Position numbers and translations under genes: made by a program
In this document: positions 45,001 through 52,422 of the stretch, one piece after another
Numbering within the stretch: position 1 is the first letter of the stretch
How the letters are laid out: each line of letters begins with the position of its first letter
Source: Mycobacterium sp. Root265
GTDB taxonomy: Bacteria > Actinomycetota > Actinomycetes > Mycobacteriales > Mycobacteriaceae
NCBI RefSeq assembly: GCF_001428895.1
Contig: NZ_LMJA01000031.1
Span: forward strand, 124,001-188,000
DNA: 64,000 nucleotides
Direction of reading: 5' to 3'
The notes under the pieces: generated by a model
What the model was told of the DNA's origin: nothing
Database searches by the model: none
The model's input: only the letters and a program-made list of their open reading frames with translations

Positions 45001-45287
45001 GGGTCATGGAACAGCGGCGGCGCGATGGGCGTCAGAGTCGCTCCCGCCGCAGGTACCGCGAACATCGCCGACAGGCACAGGTGCGATGTCGGCATCAGCA
45101 CCCCGACGGTGTCGCCCGCGCGGATGCCCAGGCCGGCGAGCACGCCCGCGATGCGCCGGGCGCCGTCGGCCAGGGTCACATAGGAGCAGAAGTCCCAGCC
45201 CCCGTCATCGTCGGCCAGATGCACACCGGTACCGGCCTCGGGTGCATCCATCCAGCCACGGATTCGGTCGATAGCATTGTCACGCAT
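42015..45287 (-). CDS. Fatty acyl-AMP ligase fused to nucleotidyltransferase-like domain (cluster gene)
   Basis: A 1090-aa fusion. Residues 1-535 are a FAAL/adenylation domain: LLQMTSGSTSAPRGAQI (161-177), LPLYHDMGLIG (205-214), SYGLAEATL (314-322), GELHTGDAGF (416-425) and the A10 Lys in SSGKPRR (527). The HDMG and SYGLAEAT motifs are FAAL-like. Residues about 570-640 form a Pol-beta-type nucleotidyltransferase core: EGSLAEGFGNEGSDIDLLLL with GS at 582-583, Asp594 and Asp596 and a third acidic residue in RVEIRA. About 450 further helical residues have no known match. ATG at 45287 is preferred over GTG at 45311, reducing overlap with the upstream gene to 8 nt. The combination is unusual. Confidence 0.88.
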   Translation of the reverse strand: MRDNAIDRIRGWMDAPEAGTGVHLADDDGGWDFCSYVTLADGARRIAGVLAGLGIRAGDTVGVLMPTSHLCLSAMFAVPAAGATLTPIAPPLFHDPEQYLRHLAGVLASSQVRTVLTGVAFADTVARAVAGLAQPPRVVLLDDVPEAEPLAELAEPGANVLLQMTSGSTSAPRGAQIGWPSLASNLDAIDTACLLGAGDATASWLPLYHDMGLIGAVFQTITRQRDLYLMRPDQFVRDPARWLRAAAHARHTVTPPFGLAYAGRRLSAADIADIDLSTVRTVVVGAEPIHPAHLRSFVELTAARGFSPRAFLPSYGLAEATLIASAHRLGQPHRMVRIDRSALRQGDPVPVLEHAEDLSAAGSDWVVSVGVPMRGHRIRIAGTTVDGVLGEIVLEGESVFAGYRGDPDSATRCIGGELHTGDAGFLLDGELYVLGRMGTSVKVNGRSIFAEDLDLSAAAALGTTPNRVMTVAVDDGGRAGVTVFIEQPAGAALSRLRTALSGQVGADARLQFVGVPRGGLARTSSGKPRRAHMWQQWCAGGLVGAELLSVSDNGMVENVRGLFEKACALAVIPEDATVHFEGSLAEGFGNEGSDIDLLLLIPGAGAEAVMPTVLFIDGHRVEIRAQSHAQVRTRLLRIRRSLDTGAVASEDALNRVQRFLRGTVLRAGPGYGELRDVVGYPELTELLSTWWQRRADQCLHQAAALAGLGRDSEAVSWAREGLAQTMKAFLAHHGEGYVEIKWLPSQMDRLRLRADARVAAILDDYRELDREFTIGAAFALAARMGGPSIGVDPRNVILRRVAGVTTWPVRSTTHVIRDKDDLFVLSAECAESWRQVVFGQSLAETRVPGEHLALFARLGLVALAWRGGGVITPVAAMCDPGRPLTPAPSVRRPVITIDGAPPDGPISRSPLKAKAFAEGASALILANMVLENAREDFDGAVKDGQWEVAALCGRRIVTMAVRILASAWGVTPLPGDPVLLHGLDTLVPDHPELATRARHLAELKVEDHDDASRALAEVDQFVSDVQAVTGGEMFPSSFASRTQWQETLRYGYQWLRMGGYLDAYVELDEARDLLASGGAQPSARAGGEPS

Positions 45288-48009
45288 CGGTTCTCGCTTG
45301 CTCCGGCTCACCCTGCAGCACCACGATGCTGCCGGCGGCCCCGTCGACCGTGACGGTCATGCCGGTTCGGACCGCATCGGTCAGGCCGTCGATCTGCACG
45401 ACCGTCGGGACTCCCAGCTCGCGGGCGATGATCGCGACGTGGGTCAGCGGTGAGGCACGTTCGATCAACAGCGCCGACGCGAACGGCAACGCGGCCACCC
45501 AGCCCGGGTCGGTGCGGTAGGCCACCAAGATTCCGCTGGAGAAATCCTCCGGCTTCTCCACGACGACTGCCCGCCCGGTCACCACCCCGGGGCTGGAAGG
45601 GGTTCCGGTCAGCACCGTCCCTACCGCGGCCTGCGCGACATCGTCGGCGTCGCGCCAGCCGGCCTGCCCGAGGTCGGCCGGCGCGTAGGCCGAGCCGATC
45701 GTGCTGAACCGGGCAGGTGCCTTGAACTTTCGGTATTCCTCCTGCAATGTCCGCCGCCGGGTGATCACCTGCCGGGCGGCCGCCGGGGTGGTGGAGCCGT
45801 CGTACAACCCGAACAGCTCGTCGCGGCGCAGCAGGAACACATCGGCACGGTTCTCGATGATGTCGCGGCGCACGAGGTCGCGGGCCATCACCGCGACAAG
45901 CGATTTGAGGATTCCGAACCCTTGTGTGCGGGCGAAGCGCAGCCGCTCACGGTGGGTCGCCGCGCGCTGAATCTTGGCACGGAGGACGTCGAACAGCATT
46001 CGACGTGGGCCTTTGAGATGCGCGTCGAGGTAGGCCTGGGCCGCATCACCGGGACGCTCGGCCCCGTCCGGGGACGCCATCCGCAGCATGTGGAAGATGC
46101 CCGACGGGTCCTGGCGCAGGTCTGGCGCCTCCAGCTTGAGCTCGTCGAGACACCGGTAGCCGAACCGGTCGATGTAGTCGGTGACCTTGCGGTGCAACTC
46201 ACGCCACGGCCCGCTGTCGTCCTCGGCGTATTCGATCAAGTGCAGGTATGCCGTGGTGGGGTCCGCAGATTCGATGAATGCCCACAGCTCGGGATGGCGA
46301 TGTGCGAACGCGGCGATATCAGCCAGCGCCCTGGCCGGTTCGATGGACACGACATCGGCGCCGGGGTTCACCACCGCGAACCCGAACCATTCGGGTGCCT
46401 TCGGCAGGAAAGCTCTGGTCATCGCCGCCAACAGCCCCACCGAGGTGAGCAGGATCGCGTCGAGCACCATCATCGGTCCCCAGATCTCGGCGACCTCGTC
46501 GTGGATCCGGCCGAACATCCGCTGAGCTTGCGGCCCGTCCAGCCCCGATACGTCGGCCAACCCGTGCCGGGCGATGAACTCGTGGAACGCGGTGTCGAAA
46601 TCCTCGACCAACGCGTCGATGTGGCGGAACCGCTGCACGTAGGTGGCGGTGGTCCTGGCGCGGTGCCACCACCTGGTCGCGGCGTTGTCGAAGGTGAAGG
46701 GCCGCAGGGTCTGTGCGGTCGCGGCGTCGAGCGGTTCCCCGACGCCCAGGGCGACCTCGAGCACGCGCCTGTTCAAGGCATATCCGGGGGCGATACCCAC
46801 CATGCGGTACCAGTGCAGCAGGTTGTAGTAGACGTGCCCGTTGAACTGGCCGAGCATCACCGGCAGCCACGACTCCATCTGCTCGAGTTGAGCCGGTGCC
46901 ACGTTGAGACTGCGGGCGTAGACCCGGTAGACGTCGGCGTACAGGGTGCGCGCGGTGGTGAACGTCAGCGGCGAGGTGACACCGGCATAGCTCTCGATGA
47001 TGTTGGAGTTGTCCCAGATCCGCAGCTCGCCGGCCGGGACTGCCTCGCCCAGATACTCTTCCGCGCTTGTGGATGTGCGATCGAGAGTGGTGATCGGCCG
47101 GGACTGCAGAATCCAGGTCCGCGCATCGCCGCACGCCCATTCGATGTCCTGCGGCACGCCGAAGTGTTGTTCCAGACGTGTCCCCAGTTCGGCGAGTTCC
47201 GCGGCCAGTGCTGGATCGACACTGCACGTGTCGCGCCGGTCGGTGGGCACCTCGACGGTGCGCACACCGCCGGAGTCGCCGGCGACCAGCATCTGTTGCT
47301 GGGCACCGAGACTGGTCCGGACCACCCGCCCGGTGTCCTTGTCGACGACGACGGAGTCCGGGTCGACCGCACCCGATACCAATCCCTCACCCAGTCCGAG
47401 CACGCCGTTGATGACGATCCGGTCGGTCGCCCCGGTGACCGGATCGGCGGTGAACAGGACACCGCTGCTGGATGATTCGATCAGGTGCTGCACGATCACG
47501 GCGAGCTCGACATCGCCGAAGCCGAGCCCGCGCAGGTGCCGGTACTGGGTGGCCCGCTGCGAGAACGCCGACGCCCAGCACCGGCGGACCGCGTCCTCGG
47601 CGGCGTCGATTCCGGTGACGTTGAGGAAGGTGTCGAACAAGCCGGCGAAGGAATGCGCGGCGCCGTCTTCCTGCCGCCCCGAGGACCGCACCGCGACCCT
47701 GCCATCTCCGACATGCTCAAGTGCGGCGTGGATGTCCTCACGGATCTCGGCAGAAATGGCCGACTCGGACATCATCCGTTCTGCGCGAGCGGCTTCCGCG
47801 AGGCGCTCGGCAAGCGTCAGCGGTGCATCGCTGAGTTGCACACCGGCGGACGCGGCAGCGGCGCGGAACGCGTCAGTACCCAGCACCGCCCACCGCGGCA
47901 CCGGGACGCCGGCCGCGGTGAGCGCAAACAGGTTGCGCGCCTTGCCACCTGCCGATGCGTTCACCCGATCGACGGGTGATCCCGACGTGAGGAGAAATCC
48001 GTCCGCCAT
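45280..48009 (-). CDS. RPH-like ATP-dependent dikinase phosphotransferase (cluster gene)
   Basis: A 909-aa protein with the rifampin-phosphotransferase layout. An N-terminal ATP-grasp domain (about 1-310) shows GGKARNLFALTAAGVPVPRWAVL and VAVRSSGRQEDGAAHSFAGLFDTFLNV. A large central helical domain follows (about 330-800), then a C-terminal swivelling His domain (about 810-900): PSSPGVVTGRAVV and ASPLTHVAIIARELGVPTVV, with phospho-His at 857. It lacks the PEP/pyruvate TIM barrel of PEP synthase. The expected reaction is ATP + acceptor + water to AMP, phosphate and phospho-acceptor. The acceptor may be the cluster product (biosynthetic step or self-protection). First gene of the tightly overlapped minus-strand set. 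Confidence 0.9.
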   Translation of the reverse strand: MADGFLLTSGSPVDRVNASAGGKARNLFALTAAGVPVPRWAVLGTDAFRAAAASAGVQLSDAPLTLAERLAEAARAERMMSESAISAEIREDIHAALEHVGDGRVAVRSSGRQEDGAAHSFAGLFDTFLNVTGIDAAEDAVRRCWASAFSQRATQYRHLRGLGFGDVELAVIVQHLIESSSSGVLFTADPVTGATDRIVINGVLGLGEGLVSGAVDPDSVVVDKDTGRVVRTSLGAQQQMLVAGDSGGVRTVEVPTDRRDTCSVDPALAAELAELGTRLEQHFGVPQDIEWACGDARTWILQSRPITTLDRTSTSAEEYLGEAVPAGELRIWDNSNIIESYAGVTSPLTFTTARTLYADVYRVYARSLNVAPAQLEQMESWLPVMLGQFNGHVYYNLLHWYRMVGIAPGYALNRRVLEVALGVGEPLDAATAQTLRPFTFDNAATRWWHRARTTATYVQRFRHIDALVEDFDTAFHEFIARHGLADVSGLDGPQAQRMFGRIHDEVAEIWGPMMVLDAILLTSVGLLAAMTRAFLPKAPEWFGFAVVNPGADVVSIEPARALADIAAFAHRHPELWAFIESADPTTAYLHLIEYAEDDSGPWRELHRKVTDYIDRFGYRCLDELKLEAPDLRQDPSGIFHMLRMASPDGAERPGDAAQAYLDAHLKGPRRMLFDVLRAKIQRAATHRERLRFARTQGFGILKSLVAVMARDLVRRDIIENRADVFLLRRDELFGLYDGSTTPAAARQVITRRRTLQEEYRKFKAPARFSTIGSAYAPADLGQAGWRDADDVAQAAVGTVLTGTPSSPGVVTGRAVVVEKPEDFSSGILVAYRTDPGWVAALPFASALLIERASPLTHVAIIARELGVPTVVQIDGLTDAVRTGMTVTVDGAAGSIVVLQGEPEQARTDA

Positions 48010-48020
48010 ATTCCCTGCCT

Positions 48021-48037
48021 CTCTGTTCGCTACAGAG
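48021..48037. promoter_or_regulatory. Inverted repeat CTCTGT-N5-ACAGAG upstream of the cluster
   Basis: Perfect 6-bp arms in the 49-bp gap between the SRPBCC stop and the phosphotransferase start. It is the only non-overlapping junction at the head of the cluster operon, so it may be an operator or attenuating hairpin. Confidence 0.4.
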
Positions 48038-48058
48038 TGAGGCGTATGGGACAGACGG

Positions 48059-48535
48059 TTATGAGTAGTGCAGTACCCGATTCAGCCGGTCGATCGAGGC
48101 CAGTAGATTGGCCGCGGTGGTGGCCCGCGCGCGCACCAGCCGCTTCTCCTCGGTCAGGTTCGTCCAGTCATAGGTGTGGGTGACCTTGCAACGGCCGCTC
48201 CCCGATCCCCCGGGTGCTTCGCTCCCGCCCGCCGGACCGAGGGGCTCGATCTCCCAGCGCCACAGATGTCCGGGCGGCGGCTTGCCCTCCTCGGATGGCA
48301 GCCACGCGATGCGGCGGCCCTCCTCGAATTCGACGATGTGGTTCTCCCGCACGGTCCCGGAGTGCACCATCATCCGGAACACATCGCCCACCGCGTGCAC
48401 CCGCTGCCCGGCGGCGGCCTCGGTGAGGTTGTCATTGCCGTCCCAGCGCGGTTGCTGCGCGGGGTCGGCGATCAGCTCGAAGATCACTTCGGGTTCCGCG
48501 GCGATCTCGCGGCTGGCGCTCACAATCCGGCTCAC
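48059..48535 (-). CDS. SRPBCC (START/polyketide cyclase-like) family protein
   Basis: A 158-aa helix-grip protein: ASREIAAEPEVIFELIADPAQQPRWDGNDNLTEAAAGQRVHAVGD at the start and KVTHTYDWTNLTEEKRLVRARATTAANLLASIDRLNRVL at the end. It could bind a hydrophobic ligand; catalysis is not evident. A Gly/Ser/Pro-rich stretch (PAGGSEAPGGSGSGR) is encoded by a degenerate copy of the window's GC-rich repeat. Start GTG at 48535 has TAGCCT 6 nt upstream. It lies 49 bp upstream of the cluster on the same strand and may belong to it, or may be an older neighbour. Confidence 0.82.
   Translation of the reverse strand: MSRIVSASREIAAEPEVIFELIADPAQQPRWDGNDNLTEAAAGQRVHAVGDVFRMMVHSGTVRENHIVEFEEGRRIAWLPSEEGKPPPGHLWRWEIEPLGPAGGSEAPGGSGSGRCKVTHTYDWTNLTEEKRLVRARATTAANLLASIDRLNRVLHYS
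48214..48224 (+). repeat. dispersed GC-rich repeat core, copy c (degenerate)
   Basis: GTGCTTCGCTC after a C5G3 run, inside the SRPBCC gene; one base shorter than the family core. Confidence 0.3.
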
Positions 48536-48541
48536 CCCAGC

Positions 48542-48547
48542 AGGCTA
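48542..48547 (-). promoter_or_regulatory. -10 box, leaderless start of SRPBCC gene (possible cluster promoter)
   Basis: TAGCCT on the minus strand, 6 nt before the GTG at 48535. It is the same hexamer and spacing as the DUF779 gene. Read-through would include the cluster. Confidence 0.45.
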
Positions 48548-48553
48548 CATATC

Positions 48554-48601
48554 TTGACGGTGACTAGTTCAGCTGGAATAGTCAAACTTGTCACTGACTA
48601 G
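48554..48601. promoter_or_regulatory. Divergent control region with three TGACTA motifs
   Basis: TGACTAG at 48561-48567 and 48595-48601 (plus strand) and an inverted TAGTCA at 48579-48584 lie between the SRPBCC/cluster and DUF1707/Mrp genes. TTGACG at 48554-48559 could be a -35 for the plus-strand operon, with a weak AATAGT -10 at 48577-48582. Confidence 0.4.
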
Positions 48602-48618
48602 ATTTCAGGGAGGCCGCC

Positions 48619-49050
48619 ATGTCCGATATCCGCGCCGGGGACCGCGAGCGGGAACGGACCGCCACCGATCTGGGGCAGGCCCTGGCTCAGGGCTACCTAC
48701 CCATGGCGGAATACGAGGACCGGCTGGGCCGCGCCTTCGCCGCACACGGCGCCGGAGAACTCGACGAACTCGTCGCCGATCTACCGGTTGCCCGACTGCG
48801 CCAGCACGACCCCCGCCGTCGTGCCGCACAGATCCGGGCAGCGCGGCTCAGCGTGCGTATCCACGTCGCCGCCTACCTCGCCGGGGCGCTGCTCATGCTC
48901 GGGATCTGGCTCGCCGTCGGCCTCGGCGGAGGCGGCTGGTACTTCTGGCCGGTCTGGCCGATCATGGGCTGGGGCATCGGCGTGGTATCGCACGTCATTC
49001 CGATAATGGCCCACGTCAGGTCGCAAAACGGCCCAGGTAGAATGGCATAA
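48619..49050 (+). CDS. DUF1707 and 2TM domain membrane protein
   Basis: A 143-aa protein. The N-terminal DUF1707 (IRAGDRERERTATDLGQALAQGYLPMAEYEDRLGRAFAAHGAGELDELVADLP) is an SHOCT-like actinobacterial module. The C-terminal 2TM domain has helices VAAYLAGALLMLGIWLAVGL and FWPVWPIMGWGIGVVSHVIPI. Function unknown. GGGAGG precedes the ATG. It lies 43 bp upstream of mrpA on the same strand and may be co-expressed with the antiporter. Confidence 0.85.
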   Translation: MSDIRAGDRERERTATDLGQALAQGYLPMAEYEDRLGRAFAAHGAGELDELVADLPVARLRQHDPRRRAAQIRAARLSVRIHVAAYLAGALLMLGIWLAVGLGGGGWYFWPVWPIMGWGIGVVSHVIPIMAHVRSQNGPGRMA

Positions 49051-49093
49051 GCCCTAGTGGCTGACACCCCGACCCCAATCCGATCGGAGTGCC

Positions 49094-51961
49094 ATGCTCG
49101 CCGTTCTCCTCGCCCATGCGGTCGCCACCGCAGTGGCGCCCCTTCTGGTCGCCAGATGGGGCCGATTGGCGTTCTATCCCCTTGCTCTGGTTCCGCTCGG
49201 TTCACTGATCTGGGTGGGGATGAACTGGCCCAGCGGAGGCAACACCCCGACCGTTCACATCCCCTGGGTGCCCGAACTGTCCATGGACATCACGCTGCGC
49301 TTCGATTCGCTGTCGGCGATCATGAGCGTGCTGGTGCTGGCCATCGGCGCACTCGTCCTCTTCTACTGCGCCGAGTACTTCCACCACCACGAGGGCCGCA
49401 TCGAGAAGCGGCTACCCAGCTTCGCCGCCGAACTCGTCGCCTTCTCCGGCGCGATGTTCGGCCTGGTGGTCAGCGACAACATGCTGTTGCTCTACATCTT
49501 CTGGGAAACCACCACGGTGCTGTCGTTCCTGCTGGTGGGCCATTACGCCGAGCGCGCCACCAGCCGCCGGGCCGCCACCCAGGCATTGCTGGTGACCACC
49601 TTCGGCGGGCTGGCCATGCTGGTCGGCATCATCGTGCTGGGCAACCTGTCGGGTACCTATCTGATCTCCGAGCTCATCGCCGCTCCCCCGACCGGCACGG
49701 CCGCCACCATCGGTATCGCGCTCATCCTGGTCGGTGCGCTGTCGAAATCGGCCATCGTTCCGCTGCACTTCTGGCTGCCCGGCGCGATGGCCGCACCCAC
49801 CCCGGTCAGCGCCTATCTGCACGCCGCCGCGATGGTGAAGGCCGGCGTCTACCTGGTGGCCCGCATGACACCCGGGTTCGCCGACACCCCGCTGTGGAGA
49901 CCCATGGTGGTGGGCCTGGGCCTGCTCACCATGCTGATGGCGGGCTGGCGCGCGGTCCGCGAGTACGACCTCAAACTCATCCTCGCGTTCGGCACCGTGA
50001 GCCAACTCGGGCTGATCACCATCATGGTCGGTGCAGGCGGGCCCGACATGATGCTGGCCGGACTGGCCATGCTCTGCGCGCACGCCATGTTCAAAGCCGC
50101 GCTCTTCATGGTGGTCGGCGTCATCGACCACGCCACCGGCACCCGTGACATCCGCAAGCTGGCCGGTCTCGGCAGACAGCACCGGCCCCTGCTGGTCATC
50201 GCCGTCGGCGCCACCGCGAGCATGGCCGCGCTACCCCCGTTCTTCGGGTTCGTCGCCAAGGAAGCCGATCTGGAGACCGTGCTGCACAGCCCGGCCCTGG
50301 CCGCCGCGGCACCGTTCGTGCTCGCCGGCATCGTGGTCGGCTCGGTCTTCACCACCATCTACAGCCTGCGGTTCCTGTGGGGCGCCTTCAGCGACAAGGG
50401 ACACCGCGAACCCAGCCTCCGTGTCCAGGAGATGCACCGCCCGCCGGTGACCTTCCTGCTGCCACCGGCCGTCCTGGCGGCCGCCGGTCTGGCGCTCGGT
50501 CTCTGGCCGTCCGGGCTGGACTCGGTGCTCGACGACTATGCAGAGACCATCCCCGGCCCGTCGGACTACCACCTCGCCCTGTGGCACGGCTTCGGGGTTC
50601 CGCTGCTGCTGTCGGTGCTGATCCTCGGGGTCGGCACGTGCGTGTTCTTCGGCCGTAACCGGTTGCCCCGCGGCAAGTCCGGGTTCACCCCGCTGGGCAA
50701 CGCCGACCGGATCTACGACGAGGTGATGCGCGGCCTGGATGTGCTGGCGGTGCGCTTGACGGCGCAGACCCAGCGCGGATCGCTGCCCGCCACCCAGTCG
50801 GTGATCCTCTGCACACTGGTGCTGCTGCCGGTCGCCGCACTGATGATGGGCGCCCGCAACCGGCCGGAACTGGCACTCTGGGATTCCCCGCTGCAGGTGG
50901 TGATCGGCCTGGTGATCCTGGCCGCCGCAGTGGGTTCGACGGTGATGCGCAACCGGCTGGCCGCCGTCCTGCTGGTCGGCGTCACCGGCTACGGCTGCGG
51001 CGCCATCTTCGCCTTCCACGGTGCGCCCGACCTCGCGCTGACCCAGTTCCTGGTCGAGACACTGCTTCTGGTGATTTTCGTGCTGGTGCTGCGCACCCTG
51101 CCCGCCGAAGCCGACCGCTCCAACATCAACCGCAGCCGGCTGCCCCGGGCCGCGCTGTCGCTGGCGGTCGGTGCGGCGGTGACCGGGCTGGCGGTCTTCG
51201 CGATGGCCGCCCGCGACACCCGCCCGATCGCCGAACTGCTGCCCGACGCCGCCTACTACCGCGGACACGGCGCCAACACCGTCAACGTTCTGCTGGTCGA
51301 CATCCGCGCCTGGGACACCATGGGGGAGATCTCGGTGCTCGTGGTCGCCGCCACCGGCGTCGCCTCGATGGTGTTCCGCAACAGGCGCTTCGGTGCCGCG
51401 CCGCGCGTGTCGCAGGCCAAACCGAGCGCCGTCGGCCAGCCCGACATCGGATTGGTCGGGGCGTACAGCCCGGCTGCCGGCGATGTCACCTGGTTGCGCG
51501 GCAGCGAACTGCGCGACCCTCGGCACCGCTCGCTGGTGCTCGAGGTGGCCACCCGCATCATCTTCCCGCTCATCATGGTGCTCTCGGCCTACCTGTTCTT
51601 CGCCGGACACAACACCCCCGGCGGTGGTTTCGCCGGCGGGCTGACGGCCGGCCTGGCACTGGTGCTGCGCTATCTGGCCGGTGGCCGATACGAACTCGGG
51701 GAGACGTTGCCGCTGGACGCCGGGAAGGTGCTGGGCACCGGACTGGCGCTGTCGGCGGGAACCGCGGTCACCTCGCTGCTGCTCGGCGCGCCGGTGCTGT
51801 CCTCGGCGGTGCTGCATGTCGACATCCCGTTACTCGGTGACATCAAGCTCGTCACCGCACTGTTCTTCGACCTGGGTGTGTATCTGATCGTGGTCGGTCT
51901 TGTTCTCGACATCCTGCGCAGCCTGGGTGCCCGCGTCGATGTGGAGATGGTGCGACGATGA
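49094..51961 (+). CDS. mrpA: Mrp antiporter subunit A fused to subunit B
   Basis: A 955-aa polytopic membrane protein. Residues 1-about 800 are MrpA, the NuoL-like subunit: IFWETTTVLSFLLVGHY with the key Glu, LSKSAIVPLHFWLPGAMAAPTPVSAYLHAAAMVKAGVYLVARM with the channel Lys/His residues, and GYGCGAIFAFHGAPDLALTQFLVETL in its C-terminal part. From about 810 the MrpB domain follows (PLIMVLSAYLFFAGHNTPGGGFAGGLTAGLALVLRYLAGG). With MrpC-G it exchanges Na+ or other monovalent cations for protons. GGAG precedes the ATG at 49094. Ends overlapping mrpC. Confidence 0.95.
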   Translation: MLAVLLAHAVATAVAPLLVARWGRLAFYPLALVPLGSLIWVGMNWPSGGNTPTVHIPWVPELSMDITLRFDSLSAIMSVLVLAIGALVLFYCAEYFHHHEGRIEKRLPSFAAELVAFSGAMFGLVVSDNMLLLYIFWETTTVLSFLLVGHYAERATSRRAATQALLVTTFGGLAMLVGIIVLGNLSGTYLISELIAAPPTGTAATIGIALILVGALSKSAIVPLHFWLPGAMAAPTPVSAYLHAAAMVKAGVYLVARMTPGFADTPLWRPMVVGLGLLTMLMAGWRAVREYDLKLILAFGTVSQLGLITIMVGAGGPDMMLAGLAMLCAHAMFKAALFMVVGVIDHATGTRDIRKLAGLGRQHRPLLVIAVGATASMAALPPFFGFVAKEADLETVLHSPALAAAAPFVLAGIVVGSVFTTIYSLRFLWGAFSDKGHREPSLRVQEMHRPPVTFLLPPAVLAAAGLALGLWPSGLDSVLDDYAETIPGPSDYHLALWHGFGVPLLLSVLILGVGTCVFFGRNRLPRGKSGFTPLGNADRIYDEVMRGLDVLAVRLTAQTQRGSLPATQSVILCTLVLLPVAALMMGARNRPELALWDSPLQVVIGLVILAAAVGSTVMRNRLAAVLLVGVTGYGCGAIFAFHGAPDLALTQFLVETLLLVIFVLVLRTLPAEADRSNINRSRLPRAALSLAVGAAVTGLAVFAMAARDTRPIAELLPDAAYYRGHGANTVNVLLVDIRAWDTMGEISVLVVAATGVASMVFRNRRFGAAPRVSQAKPSAVGQPDIGLVGAYSPAAGDVTWLRGSELRDPRHRSLVLEVATRIIFPLIMVLSAYLFFAGHNTPGGGFAGGLTAGLALVLRYLAGGRYELGETLPLDAGKVLGTGLALSAGTAVTSLLLGAPVLSSAVLHVDIPLLGDIKLVTALFFDLGVYLIVVGLVLDILRSLGARVDVEMVRR

Positions 51962-52422
51962 TCACCTACCTGGTTCCCCTGGTCCTGATCGGTGGCCTCA
52001 CCAGCGCCGGGGTCTACCTGCTGCTGGAGCGCACGCTGACCCGAATGCTGCTGGGACTGTTGCTGATCGGCAATGCCGTCAACCTGCTGATCCTCAATGT
52101 CGGTGGCCCGTCCGGTAATCCGCCGGTCTACGGACGGTCCAGCAACGGCGCCGAGACCGACGCCGACCCGCTGGCCCAAGGCATGATCCTGACCGCCATC
52201 GTGATCAGCATGGGCATCGCCGCCTTCGTGCTGGCTCTGGCCTACCGGTCCTATCAGCTGACCACCATCGAAGAGGTCAGCAACGACCCCGAGGACACTC
52301 GGGTGGCCGAGCGCGTCGACGAAGACACCGTGGACCGGGACATCCCGGATGTGGTGCCGTCCCGCGACACCGACGCGCCCGACGAACTCGACGCCCTGCC
52401 GGGCGCGGAGGGCTCACGCTGA
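51958..52422 (+). CDS. mrpC: Mrp antiporter subunit C (NuoK-like)
   Basis: A 154-aa three-helix subunit: YLVPLVLIGGLTSAGVYLLLERTLTRMLLGLLLIGNAVNLLILNVGG and DPLAQGMILTAIVISMGIAAFVLALAYRSY are the NuoK/MrpC signature. It has an Asp/Glu-rich C-terminal tail of about 45 residues. Overlaps mrpA by ATGA and shares one base with mrpD. Confidence 0.94.
   Translation: MITYLVPLVLIGGLTSAGVYLLLERTLTRMLLGLLLIGNAVNLLILNVGGPSGNPPVYGRSSNGAETDADPLAQGMILTAIVISMGIAAFVLALAYRSYQLTTIEEVSNDPEDTRVAERVDEDTVDRDIPDVVPSRDTDAPDELDALPGAEGSR

Noticed and set aside
43404-45353. 649-aa plus-strand frame opposite the FAAL fusion
   Set aside because: Arg/Gln/His-rich antisense frame without motifs; the opposite strand encodes a clear FAAL.
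45280-48009. Phosphoenolpyruvate synthase (ppsA)
   Set aside because: The C-terminal PEP/pyruvate-binding barrel is missing and the His domain is at the extreme C-terminus, as in rifampin phosphotransferase.
50231-51817. 528-aa minus-strand frame opposite mrpA
   Set aside because: Antisense shadow, His/Gln/Arg-rich, no membrane or catalytic pattern.
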